DNA of 64,000 bases from AP-15 sp963833745 (GCA_963833745.1 CAWHZD010000007.1:1-64000), one strand, 5' to 3'. Positions 16,754 through 25,555 are shown, counted from the first letter of the stretch. Translations and numbers: made by a program. The notes: a model not told the origin generated them from the sequence alone.

Positions 16754-17709
16754 GATCGCGCGATGACGTAGCGCCGAGTGCGCCGGCGGTTGATCGGCCG
16801 CGCTTGCCGGACGCACCTTCCCGCTCGCGCCGCCGCATTCGCGTCCTGCCGATCCTGATTACACTGGTCGCGGTGGCGCTCGCCGTCGTGGCCGGCCAGG
16901 CGCTGTGGAGAGTCTATATGAGTGCGCCGTGGACGCGCGACGGTACGGTGCGGGTCTATGTCGTGACGATGGCGCCGCAGGTCGCGGGCCAGATTGTGCA
17001 ATTGCCGGTTGCCGACAACCAGTTCGTGCACAAGGGCGACCTGCTGATGGTGATCGACCCGACCGACTACAAGATCGCCGTCGATCTCGCCGGGGCGGCG
17101 GTCGAGCATGCGCAGGTAACCGCGCAGAACGCCGCACGCGAGGCGCAGCGTCGTCAGGAGCTGACGCAGTTGGCGGTCACCAAGGAGGAGAAGCAAACCT
17201 TCGAGAGCGACGCGATCGCGGCGCAGGCGACCTATCAGCAGGCGGTCGCCACCCTGAACCAGGCGCGGGTCAATCTGCAGCGCACCGAGATCCGCTCGCC
17301 GGTCAACGGCTATGTGACCAATCTGTTGGCCCAGCTCGGCGACTACGCCACGGTCGGTGAGAATTTGATCTCGCTGGTCGATGCCAATTCATTTTGGGTC
17401 GACGGCTATTTCGAGGAAACCAACGTCGCCACGATCCGCAAGGGTGATCCGGCGACGATCAAGCTGATGGGCTATCCGCAGACGCTGAAAGGCCATGTCG
17501 ACAGCATTGCGCGCGCGATCAACGTCGCCAACGCCCAACCAAATCACGAAGGTCTCGCCTTGGTCAACCCGATTTTCACCTGGGTGCGGCTCGCTCAGCG
17601 CATCCCGGTACGAATCCATATCGACCAGGTGCCCGAGGGCGTGCAACTTGCCGCCGGGATGACCGCGACGGTTCAGATCGACCCTCGGCCCGAAACGGCT
17701 GTTAAATAG
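16735..17709 (+). CDS. HlyD-family periplasmic adaptor subunit (AaeA-like)
   Basis: A 324-residue membrane-fusion protein linking the FUSC permease to an outer-membrane channel. The start MADTELRSRDDVAPSAP at 16735 is favoured by a nearby purine-rich site and gives a short cytosolic tail, one membrane helix (ILITLVAVALAVVAGQALW), then the lipoyl/barrel-sandwich domain (TMAPQVAGQIVQLPVADNQF) with KGDLLMVIDPTDYKIAV, a helical hairpin rich in Gln and Ala, and INGYVTNL-type return strand (SPVNGYVTNLLAQLGDY). The C-terminal beta-barrel ends GMTATVQIDPRPE. The gene overlaps the DUF1656 gene by 19 bases, so the three are one operon. The last codons and stop are part of a small tandem repeat. Confidence 0.9.
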   Translation: MADTELRSRDDVAPSAPAVDRPRLPDAPSRSRRRIRVLPILITLVAVALAVVAGQALWRVYMSAPWTRDGTVRVYVVTMAPQVAGQIVQLPVADNQFVHKGDLLMVIDPTDYKIAVDLAGAAVEHAQVTAQNAAREAQRRQELTQLAVTKEEKQTFESDAIAAQATYQQAVATLNQARVNLQRTEIRSPVNGYVTNLLAQLGDYATVGENLISLVDANSFWVDGYFEETNVATIRKGDPATIKLMGYPQTLKGHVDSIARAINVANAQPNHEGLALVNPIFTWVRLAQRIPVRIHIDQVPEGVQLAAGMTATVQIDPRPETAVK

Positions 17710-17749
17710 TCTAACGCCGGTTAAATAGTCTAACGCCCGTTAAATAGTC
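17701..17749 (+). repeat. 19-bp tandem repeat covering the stop codon of the adaptor gene
   Basis: GTTAAATAGTCTAACGCC plus one base (G or C) occurs twice in tandem (17701-17719, 17720-17738) and a third, partial copy follows (17739-17749). The first copy contains the last two codons and stop of the adaptor gene (GTT AAA TAG). The repeat therefore duplicates the gene's own terminus, as expected from replication slippage. Confidence 0.85.
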
Positions 17750-17783
17750 CTGGAGCGGAAGGGTGCGCCGCCGTCCCGCGGCG

Positions 17784-18608
17784 TCAACGCACAAAGAGCA
17801 CGTCGCAGCTGAGGCGATCGGTTAATTCACGGAGCCGCTCGGAACCGCCCTCGGCGGCGCCGGTTCCGATCGCCAGCAATCCGCAATCGAGCTCGGCAAT
17901 GCGCGCATATAGGGCGGCCCGCTCGCCGGGCGCTGCCTCGATGCGCGGCCGCACGATAGAGGGTTTGATCTGCTCATCGACCCATCTGGCAAAATCCCCG
18001 GCGGCAGCGAGCGCCGGCGGGCAGATCACGGTCAACGGCCTGCTGCCGAACTCAGCGATCCGCGCCGCGGACTGGAGCAGCCGCCCGGATCCCGGGCTGC
18101 GCTCGCGCAGCAGCGCGGCGACCCCGCGGCTCGGGTCTCGACGTTCCCGAGCCAGTAGAACCGGGGCCGGCGCCAGTTGGAGTGCCGCGAGCCAGCGGGA
18201 GTCGATCCGGAAACGGCCGGCAACGGGCCGGGCGAGGGCCCCGGCGACGACAAGATCGCGATCCGACGCGATCACGAGCGCGGTCTCCGAAGCGCTGCGC
18301 ACGACCTCAAACGAGCATTCGAGCGCATGCCCGCGCGCTGCCTCGAACAGGTCTTCGCGAGCGCGATCGGCGGCCGCGCGCAGTTGCAGTTCAACCTCTT
18401 CCAGGGTCAACCGTGCTCCCCCCGCACCCGGTACGAACTGCCGAGCGACCGACAGCGCCACCAGGCTGAGCAATTCCACGTCTTCGACAAACACGGCGTG
18501 CAGCGGCTTCTTGGCATGCGCCGCCAGCTGCACCGCGGTATCGATCGCGATGCGGTTCTCGGCGGTGGCGTCGAGGGCGACGAGGACGCGTTCGATGACC
18601 GCGCTCAC
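17784..18608 (-). CDS. UspA-like stress protein
   Basis: A 274-residue soluble protein with weak similarity to the universal stress protein fold. It starts at GTG 18608 (SAVIERVLVALDATAENRIAI), which matches the first strand and loop of a Usp domain, followed by a helix and LHAVFVEDVELL, as in UspA. A second half ends LDCGLLAIGTGAAEGGSERL and SCDVLFVR, again Usp-like, so two degenerate tandem Usp domains are likely. A clear ATP-binding GxxGxxxxxxxGS motif is not evident. The start overlaps the stop of the LonB-like gene by four bases (GTGA), so the two are translationally coupled and probably work under the same conditions. Confidence 0.65.
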   Translation of the reverse strand: MSAVIERVLVALDATAENRIAIDTAVQLAAHAKKPLHAVFVEDVELLSLVALSVARQFVPGAGGARLTLEEVELQLRAAADRAREDLFEAARGHALECSFEVVRSASETALVIASDRDLVVAGALARPVAGRFRIDSRWLAALQLAPAPVLLARERRDPSRGVAALLRERSPGSGRLLQSAARIAEFGSRPLTVICPPALAAAGDFARWVDEQIKPSIVRPRIEAAPGERAALYARIAELDCGLLAIGTGAAEGGSERLRELTDRLSCDVLFVR

Positions 18609-21097
18609 GGACCGCCCCCCGCGGCGGCAATGCGGGCCAGTTCGGCAGCTGTGGCGGCAAAGGCGTCAAGGCGTGCTGCAATCCTCTGGTTCAAGGTGCC
18701 GGCCGGGTATTCACCCCCGGCATCAAGCACCCCGGCCGACATCCCGGTCAACAGCTCCAGCCCCTGGTCGACCGTGTCCATCGGATAGACCGCGAACCGC
18801 CCCTCGGCGACCGCGGCGACGACATCACGGCGCAGCATCAGATGACGGACATTGCTCGCCGGGATGATGACCGCTTGGCTTCCGGTAAAGCCGGTGACCC
18901 GGCAGCTGTCGAAAAACCCCTCGATCTTCTCGTTGACGCCGCCGATCGCCTGGATCTGTCCGCGCTGGTCGACCGAGCCGGTGACCGCGAAACATTGCTT
19001 GATCGGCGCCTCGGCCAACGCCGACAGCAGCGCGAACAGTTCGGCGGCGGAGGCGCTGTCGCCGTCGACCCCGCCATAGGATTGCTCGAAAACCAGGCTG
19101 CCATTCAGCGACAGCGGCCGGCTGTTGCCAAAGCGGCCGCCGAGAAAGCCCGCCAGGATCAGCACACCTTTTGAGTGCAGCGGCCCGCCGAGCGCCACTT
19201 CGCGCTCGATGTCGACGACCTCGCCGCGACCGAGGCGCACCTGTGCCGTGATCCGGGTCGGGGTGCCGAACGAAAGTGCGCCGAGGCTGATCACCGACAG
19301 CCCGTTGACCTGGCCGACGGCGGCGCCGCCGGTTTCGATGCGGATCGTACCGCGCCCGATTTCCTCCTGCAGACGCCGATAGATGCGGTCACCGCGGCGG
19401 AACTGGGCGTCGATCGCCGCCTGTACCTCGGCGACCCCGACCACTTCCCGCCCCGCATCGGCCGCGAGCTGGTCGGCCTCGCGCAGCAAACCGTTGGTGG
19501 CGCGCATGCTGGTCGACAATTTGTCGGCGTCGCCGGCAAGACGCGCGGCCTGCTCGATCACGCGGGCGACGGCGTCGCGATCGAGCGAGCGCAGCCCCTC
19601 GCGGCGGCCGACGGCGCAGATCAGGCGCGCGTAAAGCAGGGTCGTTGCGGGATCGCGCTCGACCCTTTCGTCAAAATCGGCGGCGATCTTGAACAGGTCG
19701 GGAAATTCGTCGTCATTGGCGCTCAGCATGTAATAGAGCGCCGCGGGGCCGATCAGCACGATCTTGACGTCGAGCGGGATCGGCTCCGGAGCGAGCGACA
19801 CCGTGCTCGCCATGCTCAGCAACTGGTCAAGGGTTTCGATGCGGACCTGGCCGGCGTTCAACGCCCGCTTCAGCGACGCCCAGCCGAGATTGCCGGTCAG
19901 CAGCTTTTGCGCGTCGAGGATCAGATAGCCGCCGTTTGCCCGGTGCAGCGCACCCGGCACCAGCAGGTTGAAATCGGTGACGAGAGCCCCGAATCGCGCC
20001 AGATGCTCGACCCGTCCGACCAGGGTCTGATGGGTCGGGTTGTCCTCATAGACGACCGGCGCCCCGTGCTGCGCGCCGTTGTCGACGATGACGTTAACCT
20101 GATAGCGGCGGAAGCGGGCGTCGTCGCGCGGCTGCACGATCGGTTGCGGAACCGGCCCCGGCGCCGATGCCTCCACCGGCGCCGTCGGCAGAAAATCGTC
20201 GGCGTTCTCCTTCACGTCGCGTTCGACCGCGTCGAGATAATGCCCGGCCTCCGCCAGGTCGGCGAAGCCCGCGCGCAGCTCGTCGATCAGGTGGGCGATC
20301 GCAAAGCCGGTGGTCTCGCGAGTGAGCGCTTGCAGTGCGTCGCGGTGCTCGCGCTCCCATTGCGGCACCTGCTGCATGATCGCTTCGAGCTGCTTTTGAA
20401 CGCTTTCGATCGCAGTTTGGATGCGTTCGCGCTCGTCGGCCGGCAATGCCTCGAACAGGTCGGGGGTCAACACCTTGCCCTCCCGCCGGGGCGCCAGGCC
20501 GAAACCCATCGGCGTGCGGATCAAGGCGATGCCGTTGCTTTCGGCCTGCTGCTGCAAGACGCCGAAGGACTGCTCGCTGCGCTGCTTGAATTGCTGGTCG
20601 AGCGCATCGCGGCGAACCCGGTGTTCGTCGCGCTCAAACGCGGCCGGCAACGCCGCGCGCAATTCCTCGACCAGCCGCTTCATCGCGGCAGCCAGCCCGG
20701 CGCCGCGCCCCGCTGGCAATCGCAGGCAATGCGGCTGCTGCGGATCAGCGAAATTGTTGACGTAGCACCAGTCGGGCGGCGTCGGCTCGCTCTGCGCCCG
20801 CGCCCGCAGCAGGTCTTCGACCATGCCATGCCGGCCGGTGCCGCTGGCGCCGAGCGCGTAGACGTTGTAGCCCTTGCGGCGCATGCGCATCGCGAATTGG
20901 ATGGCCTCGACGGCGCGCTCCTGGCCGATCAGCCCCGGCGCATCTTCGAGTTCGCGGCACAGCGCAAACGGCAACTCCGCCGGATCGCAAGGCCGATAGA
21001 GCAGGCTTGCCGGCAATGGCCGGCCGGGCGCGAAGGGGAGGCCAGCTCGCGACCCGCCGGCATCTGCGGCGCCGGCAGATTTGGTCGTCAAAGCCAT
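18605..21097 (-). CDS. LonB-like ATP-dependent protease (S16 family, AAA_32 type)
   Basis: Large AAA+ protease of the Lon-related family lacking the LonA N-domain. MALTTKSAGAADAGGS at 21097 is taken as the start (a GGGGAG site upstream); the frame opens 15 codons earlier. The Walker A region near residues 83-90 reads GASGTGRH, with Arg where Lys is usual, a variant I recall in this subfamily. NGGYLILDAQKLL fits Walker B. A long coiled-coil-prone insertion lies between them. The proteolytic domain carries the Ser-Lys dyad in GVDGDSASAAELFALL and GGVNEKIEGFFDSC. About 830 residues, intact. It would degrade or remodel proteins in the cytoplasm. The UspA-like gene follows with a 4-bp overlap. Confidence 0.88.
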   Translation of the reverse strand: MALTTKSAGAADAGGSRAGLPFAPGRPLPASLLYRPCDPAELPFALCRELEDAPGLIGQERAVEAIQFAMRMRRKGYNVYALGASGTGRHGMVEDLLRARAQSEPTPPDWCYVNNFADPQQPHCLRLPAGRGAGLAAAMKRLVEELRAALPAAFERDEHRVRRDALDQQFKQRSEQSFGVLQQQAESNGIALIRTPMGFGLAPRREGKVLTPDLFEALPADERERIQTAIESVQKQLEAIMQQVPQWEREHRDALQALTRETTGFAIAHLIDELRAGFADLAEAGHYLDAVERDVKENADDFLPTAPVEASAPGPVPQPIVQPRDDARFRRYQVNVIVDNGAQHGAPVVYEDNPTHQTLVGRVEHLARFGALVTDFNLLVPGALHRANGGYLILDAQKLLTGNLGWASLKRALNAGQVRIETLDQLLSMASTVSLAPEPIPLDVKIVLIGPAALYYMLSANDDEFPDLFKIAADFDERVERDPATTLLYARLICAVGRREGLRSLDRDAVARVIEQAARLAGDADKLSTSMRATNGLLREADQLAADAGREVVGVAEVQAAIDAQFRRGDRIYRRLQEEIGRGTIRIETGGAAVGQVNGLSVISLGALSFGTPTRITAQVRLGRGEVVDIEREVALGGPLHSKGVLILAGFLGGRFGNSRPLSLNGSLVFEQSYGGVDGDSASAAELFALLSALAEAPIKQCFAVTGSVDQRGQIQAIGGVNEKIEGFFDSCRVTGFTGSQAVIIPASNVRHLMLRRDVVAAVAEGRFAVYPMDTVDQGLELLTGMSAGVLDAGGEYPAGTLNQRIAARLDAFAATAAELARIAAAGGGP

Positions 21098-21254
21098 TCC
21101 GGCGCTCCCCACTATCGCTTTTCGCTGATATCCGCCTACCAAGAGCGCGCCCGGCGCAGCTTGTCAATCGGGCGGCGCTGGCACGAAACGCCGACGGACC
21201 TGGGGTTCCGCTCGGCCGGCGAAGGCGGCGGCTGTCGGACCGTGCCTCTTTGGC

Positions 21255-22160
21255 TCAGGCCGTCGCGGCGTCGATCAACAGCGAGCGGAACCAGAGATGG
21301 GCCGGGGTGCGCGCGTTGCGCCGGTGCCAAGCCATCGACACCGTCACCTCGAGGTCGATCGGCAGCGGGGTGATCGCAAAGCCGGCGGCAATGCGCCGGG
21401 CGGTACGCTCGGGCACCGTCGCAACCAGGTCGGTCGCTTCCAAGACCGCCGGCAGCGCCAGATAGGTTGCGACCAGCAACCGGATCCGCCGGCGGAGCCC
21501 GATGGCGGCAAGCGGACGATCGACGGCGCCGGTAGTGTCGCCGCGCGGCGACACCAGGACGTGCCCGAGTGCTGCATAAGCTTCGACCGACAACGGCTCG
21601 GCGAGACCGGGGTGCCCGCGGCGGGCGATGACGACAAACGGATCGCAGAACAGTAGTGTCGAATCAAACCGTTGCGGCAATGCGCCGACCCGCGCCCCAA
21701 GATGGGCGACCGCGACGTCGACCGTCTCGCGATCGAGCCGCTCGGGCGCTTCGGCGCCGGTGACCGGGACCAGTCGCAACGTGGCTTTCGGCGCGCTCCG
21801 GCTGAAGGCCTGGGCGAGATGCTCGACCAGCGGGACCTCGGCATATTCGGCCATGCCGGCGGTGAAGATGCGCTCGCTTTGCGCCGGGTCGAAACTGAAG
21901 CCGGGGTTCAGCGCCGCGTCGATATGCTCGATCGCGGTCGAAACCAGCGGTGCAATCTCGCGGGCGCGGGCGGTCGGCTCCATGCCCGACGGACTGCGGA
22001 CGAACAGGTCGTCGGCAAACAGTTCGCGAAGCCGCGACAATGCGTGGCTCATCGCCGGTTGCGACAGGCCGATCCGGCCCGCCGCGCGGGTGACCGCGCG
22101 TTCGGTCATCAGCGCGTCGAACGCCTTCAACAGATTGAGGTCGAAGGCGCGGATATCCAT
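21255..22160 (-). CDS. LysR-family transcriptional regulator
   Basis: A 301-residue LTTR. MDIRAFDLNLLKAFDALM at 22160 opens the winged helix-turn-helix (ERAVTRAAGRIGLSQPAMSHALSRLRELF), followed by DDLFVRSPSGMEPTARA and the effector-binding domain (IFTAGMAEYAEVPLVEHLAQ, SPRGDTTGAVDRPL). The style resembles NodD- or NahR-like regulators of aromatic catabolism (FDLNLL..F.ALM..R.VT.AA). It is divergent from the HpaB-like hydroxylase gene about 480 bases away, so control of the downstream catabolic genes is plausible. A 20-bp palindrome sits 18 bases in front of its start. MTGISQMDIR, six codons earlier, is an alternative start. Confidence 0.88.
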   Translation of the reverse strand: MDIRAFDLNLLKAFDALMTERAVTRAAGRIGLSQPAMSHALSRLRELFADDLFVRSPSGMEPTARAREIAPLVSTAIEHIDAALNPGFSFDPAQSERIFTAGMAEYAEVPLVEHLAQAFSRSAPKATLRLVPVTGAEAPERLDRETVDVAVAHLGARVGALPQRFDSTLLFCDPFVVIARRGHPGLAEPLSVEAYAALGHVLVSPRGDTTGAVDRPLAAIGLRRRIRLLVATYLALPAVLEATDLVATVPERTARRIAAGFAITPLPIDLEVTVSMAWHRRNARTPAHLWFRSLLIDAATA

Positions 22161-22177
22161 CTGGCTTATACCGGTCA

Positions 22178-22197
22178 TATCAACAATCGATTTGATA
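22178..22197. promoter_or_regulatory. Candidate LysR operator palindrome
   Basis: TATCAACAATCGATTTGATA is an interrupted inverted repeat (TATCAA / TTGATA) around the palindromic core ATCGAT, with the T-N11-A form of LTTR boxes. It lies 18 bases upstream of the LysR start, a position expected for autoregulation. The sequence is AT-rich against a very GC-rich background. Confidence 0.45.
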
Positions 22198-22641
22198 AAT
22201 ACTGTCGCTCGCGCGAGATACCAAGCCCGAGGCAGCCCCGAGGGTGTCGATGACGCTTTGCGCGCGTGAGGTTTTCCGCTGCTGCGGTCGGCACGCCGGC
22301 GTCGGAGCGACCCAGCGTTAAAACGGAGCGTTTTCGGTGAGTCCTGTAGGTGGTGCGGTTTGGTGCATGCTTTTCGCACTGTCATTTTGGCGGTGCTGAT
22401 GCTCGACGGGTACATCACAAAGCTCGAAAAGAACCAGCGCCAAAGATGACGGCGGCTTCCCGCGACTATTGGCCGTCACCGGGTGGCCTCGCTCCCGCAA
22501 TGACGCCGCCCGAGGCGCGCCGCTTCGCGTGTGAGCCCGGCGCAAAGCGCGGTGAGCCCGCGGAAAGCGCGGTGAGCTTGCTGGTTTTACGACCGGTGTT
22601 GTCGTATCCTCGCAACCGTTTCGCCGGCTGGGAGAGGCGTG
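22198..22641. other. Divergent intergenic region between LysR and the HpaB-like gene
   Basis: About 440 bases with no convincing gene. It includes a short imperfect tandem repeat near 22531-22580 (GTGAGCCCG followed by a CGCAAAGCGCG or CGGAAAGCGCG unit). GGGAGAGG just before 22642 is a good ribosome-binding site for the hydroxylase gene. Confidence 0.5.
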
Positions 22642-24102
22642 ATGGGTGCGCGTAGCGGTAAGCAATACCTGGCGGGCCTGCGAGAACAGCAGCGCGAGGT
22701 TTGGCTCGGCGGCGAACGGGTCCGCGACGTGACAACCCATCCCGGACTGAAAGGTGGCGCCCGCGCGATCGCCTCGCTCTACGACCAGCAGTGCGACCCG
22801 AAATTGCGTGACGCGATGACCTATGTCTCGCCGAGCTCGGGCGAACGGGTCGGGCTGTCCTTTATCATCCCGCGCACCCGCGAAGACCTCGAACGCCGCA
22901 GCGCGATGATGCTGAACTGGGCGCGGACCACCTGCGGCATGATGGGCCGCTCTCCCGATTTCATGAACGTGACCTATGCCGCCTGGGCCGGGGCGGTCGA
23001 GTTCTTCGCGCAAGGCCGCCCCGAATTCGGCGACAACATGCGCCGGTACTACGAATACATCCGCGAGAACGACCTGACACTGACCCATTCCCTGATCAAC
23101 CTGCAGCGCAGCCGCACGGTTACCGGGGTGTTCAACCTGCAAGAGGGGACGGCGCTGCAGGTCGTGCGCGAGACCGACGCCGGCATCATCGTGCGTGGCG
23201 CGCGGATACTTGCCACCCTGGGGCCGCTCGCCGACGAGATCGGCGTCTACTCGCCGCGCATGGGCCGCCACACCGAAAGCCACAGCCCGTTTGCGCTGAG
23301 TTTTGCGATCCCGTGCGGCACGCCCGGGCTCAAATTCCTGTGCCGCGACAGCTTCGACCAGGGCCGCTCGCATTTCGACCAACCGCTCGGCTCGCAATTC
23401 GAGGAAATGGATTGCATCGTCTTTTTCGACGACGTGCTGGTGCCGTGGGAACGGGTGTTTCTATTGGGCGACGTCGACCGGCTGAACGCCACCGCGCAGG
23501 CCACCCACTCTTCGGTGCACTCGGCCCACCAGGGGGCGGCGAAAAACCTCGCCAAATGCGAATTCGTGCTGGGTGTGGCATTGCTGATGACCCTGACCCT
23601 CGGCAACGGCCATCTGCCGAATGTCGAGGAGCGCATCGGCGAACTGATGCTGACGACGCAGCTGACCCGCGCCTGCATTCGCGCCGCCGAGGCCGACGCC
23701 AAGCTCGACGAATGGGGGGTGATGTGCCCCGACCCGCTGATGGCGGAAAGCCCGCGCAACTTGTTCATGAACGCCTATCCGCGGATGATCGAGATCTTGC
23801 AGCTGTTGGGGTCGAGCAGCTTTATGCTGACCCCGAGCGAGGCGGATTTCAAAGGCCCGCTCAAGGCTGACATCGAGCAGTACCTGGCGACCGACACCAC
23901 CTCGGCGAGAGAGCGGGTGAAACTGTTCCGGGTCGCCTGGGACCTCGCCGGCAATGCCTTTGGCAGCCGCCAGGTGTTGTACGAGCGCTTTTTTGCCAGC
24001 GACCCGCTGACAAGGGCGCGCGCCCTCGCGTCGATCTACCCGAAAAAAGAAGTCACGGATCGCGTGCTCGAATTCCTCGGGCATGACGACGACAGTTTGT
24101 AG
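22642..24102 (+). CDS. HpaB-family FADH2-dependent monooxygenase (4-hydroxyphenylacetate 3-hydroxylase-like)
   Basis: A 486-residue oxygenase component of a two-component flavin monooxygenase, which hydroxylates phenolic or heteroaromatic rings using FADH2 from a separate reductase. ATG 22642 follows GGGAGAGG; GTG 22639 is an alternative. Family blocks are MGARSGKQYLAGLREQQREV at the N-terminus, IIPRTREDLERRSAMMLNWA, CGMMGRSPDFMN, and LVPWERVFLLGDV in the second half. No HpaC-type flavin reductase gene is visible nearby. It leads a plus-strand series with a VOC dioxygenase and Rieske dioxygenase subunits, suggesting successive attacks on one aromatic substrate. The substrate is not identifiable; HpaB relatives also include pyrrole-2-carboxylate and chlorophenol oxygenases. 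Confidence 0.85.
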   Translation: MGARSGKQYLAGLREQQREVWLGGERVRDVTTHPGLKGGARAIASLYDQQCDPKLRDAMTYVSPSSGERVGLSFIIPRTREDLERRSAMMLNWARTTCGMMGRSPDFMNVTYAAWAGAVEFFAQGRPEFGDNMRRYYEYIRENDLTLTHSLINLQRSRTVTGVFNLQEGTALQVVRETDAGIIVRGARILATLGPLADEIGVYSPRMGRHTESHSPFALSFAIPCGTPGLKFLCRDSFDQGRSHFDQPLGSQFEEMDCIVFFDDVLVPWERVFLLGDVDRLNATAQATHSSVHSAHQGAAKNLAKCEFVLGVALLMTLTLGNGHLPNVEERIGELMLTTQLTRACIRAAEADAKLDEWGVMCPDPLMAESPRNLFMNAYPRMIEILQLLGSSSFMLTPSEADFKGPLKADIEQYLATDTTSARERVKLFRVAWDLAGNAFGSRQVLYERFFASDPLTRARALASIYPKKEVTDRVLEFLGHDDDSL

Positions 24103-24127
24103 ACGACATTTTACGAAGGAGGAAGGT

Positions 24128-24628
24128 ATGACTGTAAAGCCAAAGTATCTCGGCCACGTCAACGTCTTTGTGCGTGACGCCGACCGCTCGAAGAAATGGT
24201 ACGAGGATGTCCTCGGCCTGCACACCTATGAGTATCGCCCGGGTTGGGCCGCCTTCATGTCGGCCGATCGCGAGCAGTCGCACGAGGTGGCGCTGATGCA
24301 ATTGGGCGCGAACGCGCCGTTGCAGGAAAAGGGCCAGGTCGGCCTCAACCACATGGCCTGGCGCCTCGACAGCCTCGACGATCTGAAAGAGTTCTATCAG
24401 CACCTCAAAGAAATCAACGTTCCGATCGGCCGGGTCGCCGACCACGGCATCTCGCTCGGCATCTATCTGCGCGATCCCGACGGCAACGGCGTCGAGGTTT
24501 ATTACGAGATGCCGCGCTCGGAATGGCCGCATGAAGACCACGTCTTCACCCGCGAGTTGATGGGCGACGGCCGCTTCCCCGGCCCGTGGGACGTGGAACT
24601 GGAAGCCCAGCGCGCCGCCGCCCAGTAG
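24128..24628 (+). CDS. VOC-family extradiol dioxygenase
   Basis: A 166-residue glyoxalase-fold (VOC) protein. The start MTVKPKYLGHVNVFVRDADR follows a strong GAAGGAGGAAGG site. The three expected metal ligands are present: His10 (GHVNVF), His75 (LNHMAW) and Glu123 (NGVEVYYE), the 2-His-1-carboxylate set of catechol-2,3-dioxygenase-like proteins. The final block DPDGNGVEVYYEMPR is typical of the C-terminal half of extradiol enzymes. It would cleave a dihydroxylated ring, perhaps the product of the HpaB-like hydroxylase or of the Rieske oxygenase. It begins 25 bases after the hydroxylase stop, so both are probably in one transcript. Confidence 0.8.
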   Translation: MTVKPKYLGHVNVFVRDADRSKKWYEDVLGLHTYEYRPGWAAFMSADREQSHEVALMQLGANAPLQEKGQVGLNHMAWRLDSLDDLKEFYQHLKEINVPIGRVADHGISLGIYLRDPDGNGVEVYYEMPRSEWPHEDHVFTRELMGDGRFPGPWDVELEAQRAAAQ

Positions 24629-24675
24629 CCGACCGTCGCCGAAGCCGCGATCGTAGCCGTTACTGCCTATTCCCT

Positions 24676-24762
24676 CGTCATTCCCGCGAAAGCGGGAACC
24701 CAGAGCCGCGCGATCGGCGCCGGAGCCGAGGCTCCTGGGCCCCCGCTTTCGCGGGGGTGACG
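24676..24762. repeat. Palindromic repeat, family 1 (copy A)
   Basis: About 87 bases bounded by CGTCA and TGACG. The left arm has the hairpin TTCCCGC-GAAA-GCGGGAA followed by CCCAG, and the right arm has CTGGG followed by CCCCCGC-TTTC-GCGGGGG, so the arms also mirror each other. Copy B is at 25399-25497. Together they look like a mobile palindromic (REP-like) element of the GTCATTCCCGCGAAAGCGGGAA class. Confidence 0.75.
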
Positions 24763-24775
24763 GTCTGGTGTGGAC

Positions 24776-25309
24776 ATGGATGCAAACGAACCGTTAGCCC
24801 GCCTGCTGCTGAAGCAGGAGATTGAGGAGTTCCTCTACTATGAGGCGGAACTTCTCGACGAGCGCCGCTACGAGGACTGGCTGGGGTTGATTGCCGACGA
24901 CATCCGCTACTGGATGCCGATGCGGCGCAACGTCAAGGTCGGCGAGCACGAGCGCGAGTTCACCCGCGCCGACCACGACATCAACTGGTTCGACGAGGGC
25001 AAGGAGACCCTGGACCGCCGGGTCAAGCAGATCATGACCGGGATCCACTGGGCCGAGGAGCCGGTCTCGCGCATCACCCACATCGTCTCGAATGTGCAGT
25101 TGCTCGAGGCGACGCCATCGGCCGGCGAGGCCGCGGTCAAATGCCGCTTTCTGATCTACCGCAACCGCGTCGCGACCGAGACCGACATCCTCGTCGGCAA
25201 GCGCGAAGACCGGCTGCGCCGCGTCGGCGGCGGCTGGCAGATCGCCCGGCGCAAGATCATCCTCGACCAGAACGTGCTGATGACCAAGAACCTGACCTTT
25301 TTCTTTTGA
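24776..25309 (+). CDS. Aromatic-ring-hydroxylating dioxygenase beta subunit
   Basis: A 177-residue small subunit of a Rieske non-haem iron dioxygenase, with the NTF2-like fold of the family. The start is ATG 24776 (MDANEPLARLLLKQEIEEFL) or GTG 24770. Signature blocks are FLYYEAELLDERRYEDWLGL, DDIRYWMPMRRN, WFDEGKETLDRRV, and ILVGKREDRLRRVGGGWQIA with RKIILDQNVL at the end. The matching alpha subunit lies 246 bases downstream, separated by a copy of the palindromic repeat; beta-before-alpha order is less common but known. It has no catalytic centre and stabilises the alpha3beta3 hexamer. Confidence 0.9.
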   Translation: MDANEPLARLLLKQEIEEFLYYEAELLDERRYEDWLGLIADDIRYWMPMRRNVKVGEHEREFTRADHDINWFDEGKETLDRRVKQIMTGIHWAEEPVSRITHIVSNVQLLEATPSAGEAAVKCRFLIYRNRVATETDILVGKREDRLRRVGGGWQIARRKIILDQNVLMTKNLTFFF

Positions 25310-25398
25310 TTGCCACAATGAGGCCGTGAGACAGCGAGAGTGTGTTATGATGTGTTACGCGCGACCGCAAAGCAATTGCTGTAAATCAAAGAACACAT

Positions 25399-25497
25399 CG
25401 TCATTCCCGCGAAAGCGGGAACCCAGGGCGGCAAAGCCGCAGCGATTCTTGTTCAAGCCGGAGGCAGGCTCTGCATTCCGCTTGCGCCGGAATGACG
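25399..25497. repeat. Palindromic repeat, family 1 (copy B)
   Basis: About 99 bases bounded by CGTCA and TGACG. The left arm, CGTCATTCCCGCGAAAGCGG, is identical to that of copy A at 24676-24762; the right arm (GCATTCCGCTTGCGCCGGAA) differs. It occupies most of the gap between the beta- and alpha-subunit genes of the Rieske dioxygenase. Confidence 0.72.
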
Positions 25498-25555
25498 GAT
25501 AATCTGCCCTCACCATCTCACGGCCTCGCTGGTGAACCTAACAAAGGAAACGGGT

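Noticed and set aside
19175..21373. 732-codon plus frame opposite the LonB-like gene
   Set aside because: The minus strand has Walker and Ser-Lys dyad motifs. Long antisense frames are expected at this GC content.
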